Below, one piece after another: positions 7,667-14,719 of a stretch of 34,408 nucleotides of DNA. The translations under genes were made by a program, and so were the position numbers. The stretch is from the NCBI GenBank assembly GCA_027858735.1, contig JAQICC010000195.1, positions 1 through 34,408 on the forward strand, in the 5' to 3' direction. Each line of letters begins with the position of its first letter. The first letter of the stretch is position 1. The notes under the pieces are model-generated. The model was given only the letters and a program-made list of their open reading frames with translations. It made no database searches and had not been told where the DNA came from. Origin of the DNA: Salinivirgaceae bacterium (lineage in GTDB: Bacteria; Bacteroidota; Bacteroidia; Bacteroidales; SZUA-534).

Positions 7667-7674
7667 CAAAAGAA

Positions 7675-7703
7675 AAGGTTTCGATCTAATCGAAGCTTTT
7701 TTT
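7675..7703 (+). terminator. intrinsic terminator of tRNA-His
   Basis: The stem AAGGTTTCGAT (7675-7685) / ATCGAAGCTTT (7689-7699), with two wobble pairs and a CTA loop, runs into seven T (7697-7703). Confidence 0.8.
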
Positions 7704-7734
7704 GTTTAAGCTGGTTATTGTTAGAAATAATGTC

Positions 7735-8388
7735 ATGGGTGAATCAAAAGTTACTGAAATTATCGAAAAAGTAAAACATCTTCAAAACGGCGATGTGTCT
7801 ACTGCAATGCAAAATATGGGGTTAACATATGAGCTTAACTACGGAGTTTCTATACCCCAGCTCTCGGAGCTTGCTTCAGCTTACAATGCAGATAATGAGT
7901 TAGCCTATGTTTTGTTAAGTAATGAAATTAGAGAAGCGAAAATTTTGGCATCTATGTTATTCGATGTTAGCAAAATATCAATCGATCAAATATTATCAAT
8001 TAGTACAGCTATAAATAATATAGAATTGGTTGAACAGTTTTCCAGAAATGTATTTGCAAAGTCTTCCGATCTTGATGTTGCACTTCCAATTTTAATAGAT
8101 ATTGATTATTGGCAGCAATTAGCAGCAATTTATTCAGCCGGTTGGGCTTTAAAAAAGAACAAAGACGAAAACTCAGAAATAGTTAATTGGAGTAAATACA
8201 CAATATCTAAATATTTAGAAAGTGAGGATAGGCATTTTCAGAAATCTATAGTATTTCTATTTCAATGTTTAATAGCCATAAATAATGAAACAAGGAAAGA
8301 AATGGTAAATTTGGCAGAGAAATTAGCAAAAAGTGAAAATTTATCAGTACAAAAGTTGGCACAAGAATTATTGTGGATAAGTGCATAA
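7735..8388 (+). CDS. AlkD-like HEAT-repeat protein, active-site residues changed
   Basis: The ATG at 7735 gives 217 residues; a TTG 33 bases earlier lies inside the tRNA terminator and is rejected. The protein is all-helical HEAT-like and aligns by eye with DNA alkylation repair (AlkD) proteins: YGVSIPQLSELASAY, then EIREAKILASMLF, then NNIELVEQF, then DIDYWQQLAAI, then HFQKSIVFLF. In AlkD these stretches hold Trp109/Asp113, Arg148 and Trp187. Here they are Asn/Ile and Glu100, Leu129 and Phe174. Glycosylase activity of the AlkD kind is therefore doubtful. It may bind DNA or protein through the HEAT face instead. The start lies 32 bases after the tRNA-His terminator and no separate promoter is evident. 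Confidence 0.65.
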   Translation: MGESKVTEIIEKVKHLQNGDVSTAMQNMGLTYELNYGVSIPQLSELASAYNADNELAYVLLSNEIREAKILASMLFDVSKISIDQILSISTAINNIELVEQFSRNVFAKSSDLDVALPILIDIDYWQQLAAIYSAGWALKKNKDENSEIVNWSKYTISKYLESEDRHFQKSIVFLFQCLIAINNETRKEMVNLAEKLAKSENLSVQKLAQELLWISA

Positions 8389-8490
8389 GTAGTAGATATA
8401 CAATTAAATAGTAAATTAATTACGCCGTGGCATAAAAAATGGTTTGATTTTTGAAAACCATAGCAATGAACGTAAAAAAAATATTTGATT

Positions 8491-9240
8491 ATGAATATAA
8501 AATCATCAAATCCCACATTAAATCAGAAAATAATTCGTGATTTTGCCTATGCCGGTACCGATGCTGGTATTATGACTATTCAAGGAACGGTAAACAAGAT
8601 TGGCATTCTATTCTTGCTAACGTTGGGAGCAGCTGTTTATACATGGAATAAAGTATTGGTTGGAGATTCTGGCGGAGCAATGATTTGGATGGCTGTTGGT
8701 GGTATTGGCGGATTTATTACTGCTCTTATAACAGTTTTTAATAAAAAAAGTGCAGGCATTACTGCACCCATATATGCCATTTTCGAAGGCTTATTTTTAG
8801 GCTCTATTTCTGCTTTATTTGCTGCTATGTATGATGGTATTGTAATGCGGGCTGTATTATTAACATTAGCGGTGTTATTCAGCCTGTTATTTTTATACAA
8901 ATCGGGAATTATAAAAGTTACCCAAAAGTTCAGAGCAGGTGTGGTTGCCGCAACTGTTGGTATTGCAGTAGCCTATTTCTTTAGTTTTATTCTGAGAATG
9001 TTTGGCATGAATGTTAATTTTATGTACGGTGGCGGAATCATGAGTATTATTATTAGCTTGGTAATTGTAGCTGTTGCAGCATTAAATTTGGTATTAGACT
9101 TCGATTTTATTGAACGCGGTTCGCAAGCCGGATTGCCTAAATATTTTGAGTGGTATGGAGCGTTTGGCTTAATGGTAACTCTTATATGGTTATACCTTGA
9201 AATTTTAAGATTACTATCATTGTTGACAGGAAGAGATTAA
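8491..9240 (+). CDS. Bax inhibitor-1/YccA-like (BaxI_1) membrane protein
   Basis: The protein has 249 residues from the ATG at 8491, with about seven transmembrane segments after a soluble N-terminal stretch (SSNPTLNQKIIRDF). The features fit the BaxI_1 branch seen in many bacteria: MTIQGTVNKIGILFLLTL before the first helix, APIYAIFEGLFLGSISALF, and the C-terminal run LDFDFIERGSQAGLPKYFEWYGAFGLMVTLIWLYLEILRLL (split here: LDFDFIERG, then KYFEWYGAFGLMVTLIWL). Relatives include Ca2+-leak channels; a role in this organism is not known. A longer TTG start two codons upstream is less likely. About 100 bases separate it from the HEAT gene. Confidence 0.85.
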   Translation: MNIKSSNPTLNQKIIRDFAYAGTDAGIMTIQGTVNKIGILFLLTLGAAVYTWNKVLVGDSGGAMIWMAVGGIGGFITALITVFNKKSAGITAPIYAIFEGLFLGSISALFAAMYDGIVMRAVLLTLAVLFSLLFLYKSGIIKVTQKFRAGVVAATVGIAVAYFFSFILRMFGMNVNFMYGGGIMSIIISLVIVAVAALNLVLDFDFIERGSQAGLPKYFEWYGAFGLMVTLIWLYLEILRLLSLLTGRD

Positions 9241-9326
9241 TTTAATTAGAAAGCTTATCAGTAATATTGGATTATCGTAAGTAGTATTAGGCTATAGCGT
9301 TTAGCTGATATTTATAGTGGGTGTAA

Positions 9327-9485
9327 AGTCAAGCCTATTTTAGGGCATTAAAAGAAGATAAAAACATAGTATTGGTTCTTTTTGTAAAAAAAGCAAAGGT
9401 ACTACCAGCAGCAGTTGATAATTCTGTAAAAAGGGTTAAATCAAAAGCAAAAATAGCACCATCAAAATTCATAATTATGAGTTAG
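9327..9485 (+). pseudogene. possible gene remnant, open frame without start codon
   Basis: A 52-codon open frame runs between a TAA (9324-9326) and a TAG (9483-9485). It has no ATG, GTG or TTG near its beginning. The translation contains YFRALKEDKNIVLVLFVKKA and a Lys-rich tail, which looks protein-like rather than random. I do not recognise it. It may be the decayed end of a gene or chance; there is no other content in 9241-9481. Confidence 0.2.
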
Positions 9486-9922
9486 TCTGTTACTAGGGTA
9501 AGCACACAAACTCCACAACCCTCTTTGCCATCTTTAAAAAACATTTTAATATAGTATGGACCTGTTTTTGAGCAAATAAAATCGAATGCTCTATATTCGG
9601 TATCAGTTTGTGCATTATAGTTACTGCCATATTGAGAAAAATCATTAGAAAGCTCCATAATGGTTGCACCAGGTTTTGAGGGATCGTTACAAATTAAGAA
9701 TCTATAATGATTGCCTTTCATCAACATTAAAGTAAATGTACCTTGCGATCGTTTTTTAATATTTGGAGCTTCGGCAAAGCGAATACGAAAGTGTTTTATA
9801 TATTTTGCTTCACCACCGCTTGTTGAGCAGGTGTTAATAAATGCATTATCGCATTGAGCACTTATTTTATTTGATTGTGCAAATAAAACAAAAATAAAAA
9901 AGAGAGCTATTAATTTATGCAT
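9482..9922 (-). CDS. secreted Cys-containing protein of unknown function
   Basis: The protein has 146 residues with a signal peptide (MHKLIALFFIFVLFAQSNKI, cut near SAQ-CD). The mature part has seven cysteines, including a CGVC near the C terminus, and a jelly-roll-like ending (GPYYIKMFFKDGKEGCGVC) typical of small Bacteroidota periplasmic or surface beta-proteins. The cysteines are probably disulfide-bonded. No family can be named. It lies 36 bases downstream of another secreted protein on the same strand, probably in one operon. A -7-like box at 9927-9934 is too close to the ATG to serve it. Confidence 0.7.
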   Translation of the reverse strand: MHKLIALFFIFVLFAQSNKISAQCDNAFINTCSTSGGEAKYIKHFRIRFAEAPNIKKRSQGTFTLMLMKGNHYRFLICNDPSKPGATIMELSNDFSQYGSNYNAQTDTEYRAFDFICSKTGPYYIKMFFKDGKEGCGVCVLTLVTD

Positions 9923-9958
9923 ATATCAAAAATAATAAAATATTTTTGATTCTGAACG

Positions 9959-10846
9959 CTAATTTTCTTGTTCTTGCTCCCAAGCATCTATATCAAGTTT
10001 AATTACAAAATTATCGTAAACAAAACTAATTCGTTTTTCCAGTTTATTAATTTCTGTTTGGGTCAATCGAATTTTAAAGGGTGCATCATCTTTTGGTTCA
10101 TAAGGAATTATATTCCCATCGGCATCTATTGCATTGGTATCAAAAAATATTGGAATACCACTAAGTTCAATCTCATTCCCAGCTTTTAAATCTCTAACTT
10201 CAGAGGGGGTAACCTGAATAATACCACCTTTACCAGGATCAACATCAATAGCGTTTTTTAAACCAGAGTTACCCATTGTATTTTCATCTTCATTTTTAGG
10301 AATATACATTTCCTTTTTTACAAGGATGCGTAAGTAATTTTCAAATTTTTCGTCGCGATATATATAATAGTTATCACCAATAGTATAACCATCTATCTTA
10401 TAGTGTTGGGGCTCAATTTTACTACATCCTTTTGGTGTTTGTGAACAATCAACTTCTTCAATTTTACCGGTTTTAAGGTTAATCTTCTTGAAAAGATTTC
10501 TATAAATATCATAGTTTACGTAAAAAAATTCACCCGATTCATCAAATGTACTGTTATACAGCTCGCATCGATTATCATCTAGTTTAATTTTGTATTTTTC
10601 ATTCCAGGTATATAAATTGTATACATACAAATAGACGAAGGACGCTTTTTCACCTCGAAAAGTTGCAACTAGGTAATTACCATACTCGTCAATCATTATT
10701 TCAAGCACTCTGCTTTTTTTATAGTTTGGTCCTTTAATACGATTCTGAAATCGATAACCCTTTGATGGTTTTTCTAAAGGTTGGGTTTGCGACCATGAAA
10801 TAGTTGCGAAAATGGAAAATATAAGAAATGTAATTACTTTCTTCAT
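9959..10846 (-). CDS. secreted protein of unknown function
   Basis: The ATG at 10846 gives a signal peptide (MKKVITFLIFSIFATISWSQ) and 295 residues; an upstream in-frame ATG 21 bases earlier would only lengthen the leader. The mature protein begins with a WD/propeller-like stretch that reads as two to four beta blades (KSRVLEIMIDEYGNYLVATF, VYLYVYNLYTWNEKYKIKL). This is followed by a charged middle and a C-terminal segment, FKIRLTQTEINKLEKRISF. It has no catalytic motif that I can identify. It is first in a likely two-gene unit with the Cys-containing secreted protein. Confidence 0.65.
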   Translation of the reverse strand: MKKVITFLIFSIFATISWSQTQPLEKPSKGYRFQNRIKGPNYKKSRVLEIMIDEYGNYLVATFRGEKASFVYLYVYNLYTWNEKYKIKLDDNRCELYNSTFDESGEFFYVNYDIYRNLFKKINLKTGKIEEVDCSQTPKGCSKIEPQHYKIDGYTIGDNYYIYRDEKFENYLRILVKKEMYIPKNEDENTMGNSGLKNAIDVDPGKGGIIQVTPSEVRDLKAGNEIELSGIPIFFDTNAIDADGNIIPYEPKDDAPFKIRLTQTEINKLEKRISFVYDNFVIKLDIDAWEQEQEN

Positions 10847-11000
10847 CTGTTTAAAATTTGTGATCAAGCTGAGAATTGGTAAACATGTCGGCCGTCAGGC
10901 AGTCATTTTAATCGTTGTTCATGTGATTCAATAGTTTATCTCAGACATGGTCTATTTAATAATGCTATAATTTGGCTTTTAGACATGTAAAAGTATTAAA

Positions 11001-11046
11001 ATTATGCAATTAAGCCATAATTTTTATGATAGCTTAATTGCATAAT
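11001..11046 (-). terminator. long hairpin, probable terminator of glyS
   Basis: A perfect 15-bp inverted repeat, ATTATGCAATTAAGC (11001-11015) and GCTTAATTGCATAAT (11032-11046), has a nested CATAA/TTATG inside the loop. It starts six bases after the glyS stop. On the minus strand it is followed by TTTTAATACTTTTA, an imperfect U tract, so termination is likely but may be partial. Confidence 0.65.
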
Positions 11047-11051
11047 TATTT

Positions 11052-12602
11052 TTAACCCTTTTTTAACAAATTATTAATCGAGGTTTTTGCAATTACAATT
11101 TCTCTAACTTTTTCAACCGGAATACGTTCTTGTTCCATGGTATCTCTGTTGCGAAGTGTTACTGTATTGTCTTCTATGGTTTGATGATCGACAGTTATAC
11201 AATAGGGAGTTCCAATGGCATCTTGACGACGATAGCGTTTCCCAATTGAATCTTTTTCTTCATAAATACAATTTACATCGTATTTAAGATCATTTAGAAT
11301 TTCACGAGCTTTTTCCGGAAGTGCATCTTTACGTAAAAGTGGTAGGATAGCAAGTTTCACAGGAGCTAATTCAGCAGGTATCTTGAGAACTACCCGTTCT
11401 TCTTTCTTTCCACCTTCTTTTTCAATTACTTCTTCGGTATATGCATTGGATAAAATGGTCAAAAACATTCTGTCTAAACCAATTGAAGTTTCAATAACAT
11501 AAGGCACATAGCTTTGATTTGTTTCGGGATCGAAATATTGAATTTTTTTACCGCTAAATTCTTGATGTTGCGATAAATCAAAATCGGTACGTGAGTGAAT
11601 ACCTTCAACTTCTTTGAATCCCATCGGAAAATCAAACTCAATATCAGTAGCTGCATTGGCATAATGAGCCAATTTATCATGATCGTGAAAGCGGTATTTT
11701 TTTTCGCTAGCCCCAAGTGCTTTATGCCATTTTATGCGGGTTTCCTTCCATAGCTTGAACCATTCCATTTCTTCACCCGGACGAACAAAAAATTGCATTT
11801 CCATTTGTTCAAATTCGCGCATTCTGAAAATAAACTGCCTGGCAACAATCTCATTTCTGAAGGCTTTACCAATTTGCGCAATACCAAAAGGAATTTTCAT
11901 ACGACCACTTTTCTGAACATTCAAGTAGTTTACAAAAATACCTTGAGCTGTTTCTGGGCGAAGATAAATGCTGTTGGCATCTTCACTTACAGAACCCAAT
12001 TTGGTTTCAAACATTAAATTGAATTGGCGTACATCAGTCCAGTTTTTTGATCCTGACACAGGACATGCAATTTCTAAATCTTCTATTATTTTTTTAAGCT
12101 CTGCTAAATCATCTTTTTCAAGAGCCGAAACAAAGCGCGTTCTAATAGCTTCAATTTTTTCTTGATTGGCTAATACACGAGGGTTTGTTTTTTTGAATTG
12201 TTCTTCATCAAAAGTATCACCAAACTTTTTTTCTGCTTTATCAACTTCTTTTTGAATTTTGTTTTCAATTTTGGCCATATACTCTTCAATAAGTACATCG
12301 GCACGATACCTTTTCTTTGAATCTTTGTTATCAATTAAAGGATCGCTAAAAGCACCAACATGGCCAGAGGCTTTCCAAACTGTTGGGTGCATGAAAATAG
12401 CTGAATCAATTCCAACAATGTTTTCATTGAGTTTCACCATTGAATCCCACCAGTACCTTTTTATATTATTTTTAAGTTCCGATCCATGTTGTCCATAATC
12501 ATAAACCGCACTTAGTCCATCGTAAATTTCACTCGATTGAAATATAAACCCATACTCTTTAGAATGGGCAATAATTTTCTTTAAAATATCGTCTTGAGCC
12601 AT
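11052..12602 (-). CDS. glyS: glycyl-tRNA synthetase, homodimeric type
   Basis: This class II synthetase charges tRNA-Gly. The 516 residues match the single-chain homodimeric (alpha2) GlyRS, not the two-subunit enzyme of Proteobacteria. The N terminus carries the YGFIFQSSEIYDGLSAVYDY signature and the WWDSMV and HPTVWKASGHV stretches. Motif 2 includes AFRNEIVARQFIFRMREFEQ, then the Gly-binding acidic residues in EMQFF. Motif 3 is IETSIGLDRMFL. The anticodon-binding domain occupies about residues 405-516 (APVKLAILPLL onwards). The ATG at 12602 matches the family start. It has an unusually long upstream gap holding a fold-back repeat, and a long hairpin follows the stop. Confidence 0.96.
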   Translation of the reverse strand: MAQDDILKKIIAHSKEYGFIFQSSEIYDGLSAVYDYGQHGSELKNNIKRYWWDSMVKLNENIVGIDSAIFMHPTVWKASGHVGAFSDPLIDNKDSKKRYRADVLIEEYMAKIENKIQKEVDKAEKKFGDTFDEEQFKKTNPRVLANQEKIEAIRTRFVSALEKDDLAELKKIIEDLEIACPVSGSKNWTDVRQFNLMFETKLGSVSEDANSIYLRPETAQGIFVNYLNVQKSGRMKIPFGIAQIGKAFRNEIVARQFIFRMREFEQMEMQFFVRPGEEMEWFKLWKETRIKWHKALGASEKKYRFHDHDKLAHYANAATDIEFDFPMGFKEVEGIHSRTDFDLSQHQEFSGKKIQYFDPETNQSYVPYVIETSIGLDRMFLTILSNAYTEEVIEKEGGKKEERVVLKIPAELAPVKLAILPLLRKDALPEKAREILNDLKYDVNCIYEEKDSIGKRYRRQDAIGTPYCITVDHQTIEDNTVTLRNRDTMEQERIPVEKVREIVIAKTSINNLLKKG

Positions 12603-12650
12603 TTTTTGTGTTTAATTTTGGTACTACAGTCAATTAGTGAGGAAATTGTT

Positions 12651-12774
12651 AATTGTACCTTTTATAAGTTTGATAGAAGTTAACAGTCTGCAGACCTCAG
12701 TCGGGAGCATACTAATGACTGCCGACTGAAGACTGAGAACTGCCTACACCGAATTATAAAAGGAGTAATCAATT
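12651..12774. repeat. fold-back (imperfect palindromic) element
   Basis: The outer arms are AATTG (12651-12655) with CCTTTTATAA (12658-12667) on the left, and TTATAAAAGG (12754-12763) with CAATT (12770-12774) on the right. The inner arms are CAGTCT (12684-12689) with TCAGTCGG (12697-12704), pairing with CCGACTGAAGACTG (12722-12735). The centre is GC-richer than its surroundings. It has no reading frame. The form suggests a MITE-like or REP-like element. If the -7 box at 12825 is used, the element lies inside the glyS leader. Confidence 0.6.
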
Positions 12775-12824
12775 GTTAAAATCCAAACGAATTAAAATAG
12801 CACCTTATTTATATTAATAGAGGG

Positions 12825-12832
12825 CAAAAATA
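12825..12832 (-). promoter_or_regulatory. -7 box (TAnnTTTG) for glyS
   Basis: The minus strand reads TATTTTTG, a full -7 match. No clear -33 box is seen. Use of it would give a leader of about 215 bases containing the fold-back element. Confidence 0.35.
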
Positions 12833-13040
12833 GTCGAATTGTTTTCTAATAAAAAATTTATTTGAACTGTCTTTGTTTAAGGAGATTATTAATGTGTTAG
12901 GCCTGCCTAAAAGCAAAATAGGGTGGTAATAATTTAAGATACATAAAATTAATATCTATTTTAGCATCGGAATTTGTTGTTAGCTTAACATAATAGTTCA
13001 GCAAAATGCTAAACAAAAGATAGAAAACATAAGTCGATTT

Positions 13041-14612
13041 GTGAAACGAGAATTTGATTTTTTAGTAATTGGATCGGGAGTAGCCGGGCTAACATTTGCC
13101 CTAAAAGCTGCTAACCACGGTTCGGTAGCAATTGTTACCAAGTCGGAGTTAATTGACACCAATACTGCCTTGGCTCAAGGGGGTATTGCTGCAGTAGTTT
13201 CTGAACCCGATAACTTTGAAAAGCATATTGAAGATACTTTTATTGCTGGAGGGCATTCATCGAATCGTGAAGTTGTAAAAATAGTTGTTGAAGAGGCTCC
13301 CGATAGAATTCAAGAATTAATTGATTGGGGAGCAAAATTTGACAAAAATAAAGCGGGTAAATATGATTTGGCGCGTGAAGGAGGGCACTCCGAAAAGCGA
13401 ATTTTACATCATAAAGATAATACTGGGAGAGAAATTCAGCGAGCTCTTGTTGAAAGTGTAAAATCACATAAGAATATATCCATATTTGAAAAGCATTTTT
13501 CAGTTGATTTAATTACGCAACATCATTTAGGTAAAAAGGTTAAACGGACAGATAAAGATATTGAATGCTTTGGTGCTTATGTATTAAATCTGGAAAATGA
13601 AGAAGTGGATACGTTTTTGGCAAAAAACACTATGATAGCCACCGGTGGATCAGGTAATTTGTACCAAACAACAACGAACCCAATTATTGCAACAGGCGAT
13701 GGTGTAGCCCTAGTTTATAGGGCAAAAGGGATTGTTGAGAATATGGAATTTTTGCAATTTCATCCAACAGCTCTTTTTAATCCGGCAGAAAAACCAGCTT
13801 TTTTAATTACAGAAGCATTGCGAGGCTATGGGGCAATACTAAAAAACCCGGATGAAACAGAGTTCATGCAAAAATATGATGAGCGAGGATGTTTGGCTCC
13901 AAGAGATATTGTTGCACGAGCAATTGATAATGAGTTAAAAGTACGAGGTAACGATTTTGTTTTATTAGATGCTACCCACCTTGATGAAGAAGAACTAAAA
14001 GCGAATTTCCCGAACATTACAAAAAAATGTTTGAGTTTAGGAATTGATATTGCACAACAGCCTATACCAGTTATACCAGCAGCTCATTACCAATGTGGTG
14101 GAGTAAAGGTTGATTTAAAAGGTGAATCACATATTAAGAATCTGTATGCTTGTGGCGAAGTAGCATCTACAGGACTTCATGGAGCTAACCGACTAGCTTC
14201 AAACTCCTTGAGTGAAGCTGTTGTTTTTTCACATCGTGCAGCCTTGCATGCAATAGATAAATTACCATACCAACAACTTAATGCAAGTATACCCGAATGG
14301 AATTTTAAAGGGGCTACGCATCTTGAAGAGATGGTTTTAATTACTCAGAATTACAAAGAAATGCAGATGATAATGAGTAATTATGTTGGGATTGTTCGGT
14401 CGAATCTTCGTCTTGAAAGAGCATTAAACAGGTTGCAAATAATATATAAAGAAACCGATGCTTTGTACCAAAAGTCGATACTTTCTAAAAAGCTTTGCGA
14501 ACTGCGAAATTTAATAAATGTGGGATATTTAATTATTAAGTCGGCACAAGATAGAAAGGAAAGTCTTGGATTGCATTACAATATTGACTACCCATTAATT
14601 GATAAAAACTAA
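13041..14612 (+). CDS. nadB: L-aspartate oxidase
   Basis: NadB is a FAD enzyme that oxidises L-aspartate to iminoaspartate, the first step of de novo NAD synthesis. The 523 residues match the family length. They show the N-terminal dinucleotide-binding motif GSGVAGL, then TALAQGGIAAV, then REGGHSEKRILHHKDNTGRE, then LQFHPTAL, the substrate-side RGYGAIL and CLAPRDIVARAI, and the FAD-binding HYQCGGVKVDL and GLHGANRLASNSLSEAVVF. The C-terminal helical domain has the LRLERALNRL stretch. The start codon is GTG at 13041, giving MKREFDFLVIGSG; no ATG upstream fits. The NadA and NadC partners are not in the window. It is distinguished from succinate dehydrogenase flavoprotein by length and by the HHKD/GANRLASNSL context. 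Confidence 0.95.
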   Translation: MKREFDFLVIGSGVAGLTFALKAANHGSVAIVTKSELIDTNTALAQGGIAAVVSEPDNFEKHIEDTFIAGGHSSNREVVKIVVEEAPDRIQELIDWGAKFDKNKAGKYDLAREGGHSEKRILHHKDNTGREIQRALVESVKSHKNISIFEKHFSVDLITQHHLGKKVKRTDKDIECFGAYVLNLENEEVDTFLAKNTMIATGGSGNLYQTTTNPIIATGDGVALVYRAKGIVENMEFLQFHPTALFNPAEKPAFLITEALRGYGAILKNPDETEFMQKYDERGCLAPRDIVARAIDNELKVRGNDFVLLDATHLDEEELKANFPNITKKCLSLGIDIAQQPIPVIPAAHYQCGGVKVDLKGESHIKNLYACGEVASTGLHGANRLASNSLSEAVVFSHRAALHAIDKLPYQQLNASIPEWNFKGATHLEEMVLITQNYKEMQMIMSNYVGIVRSNLRLERALNRLQIIYKETDALYQKSILSKKLCELRNLINVGYLIIKSAQDRKESLGLHYNIDYPLIDKN

Positions 14613-14665
14613 TTATTACTATCTGGTTGGAAACCTTAACGGTGCAAAAAATGTTCAGCTATTGG

Positions 14666-14697
14666 TTTGTGTGGTTTGCTAAAATCATGTAAGTTTG
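14666..14697 (+). promoter_or_regulatory. promoter of the DUF3352-propeller operon
   Basis: TTTG (14666-14669), 20 bases, TAAGTTTG (14690-14697) matches the Bacteroidetes consensus at both boxes. The ATG lies 22 bases downstream. Confidence 0.75.
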
Positions 14698-14719
14698 AAT
14701 CAAATTATTTTTAATATAC

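Larger units (their letters stand above)
12603..13040. other. 438-bp intergenic region glyS/nadB
   Basis: This gap separates the divergent glyS and nadB genes. It holds a fold-back repeat (12651-12774), a glyS -7 box (12825-12832) and a short palindrome TTAGGC-CT-GCCTAA (12897-12910). No coding frame looks real. No convincing nadB promoter was found by eye in the right part. Confidence 0.6.

Noticed and set aside
8439-8461. ATGGTTT/AAACCAT hairpin between the HEAT and BaxI_1 genes as a terminator
   Set aside because: The stem is 7 bp with a 9-nt loop and no T run on either strand; not listed as a feature.
9927-9934. TATTTTTG -7 box before the Cys-containing secreted gene
   Set aside because: It lies five bases before the ATG, so the transcript would be leaderless; cotranscription with the upstream gene is more likely.
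12603-13040. T-box or other known riboswitch upstream of glyS
   Set aside because: No glycine-riboswitch or T-box core motif is visible; the structure there is a fold-back repeat.
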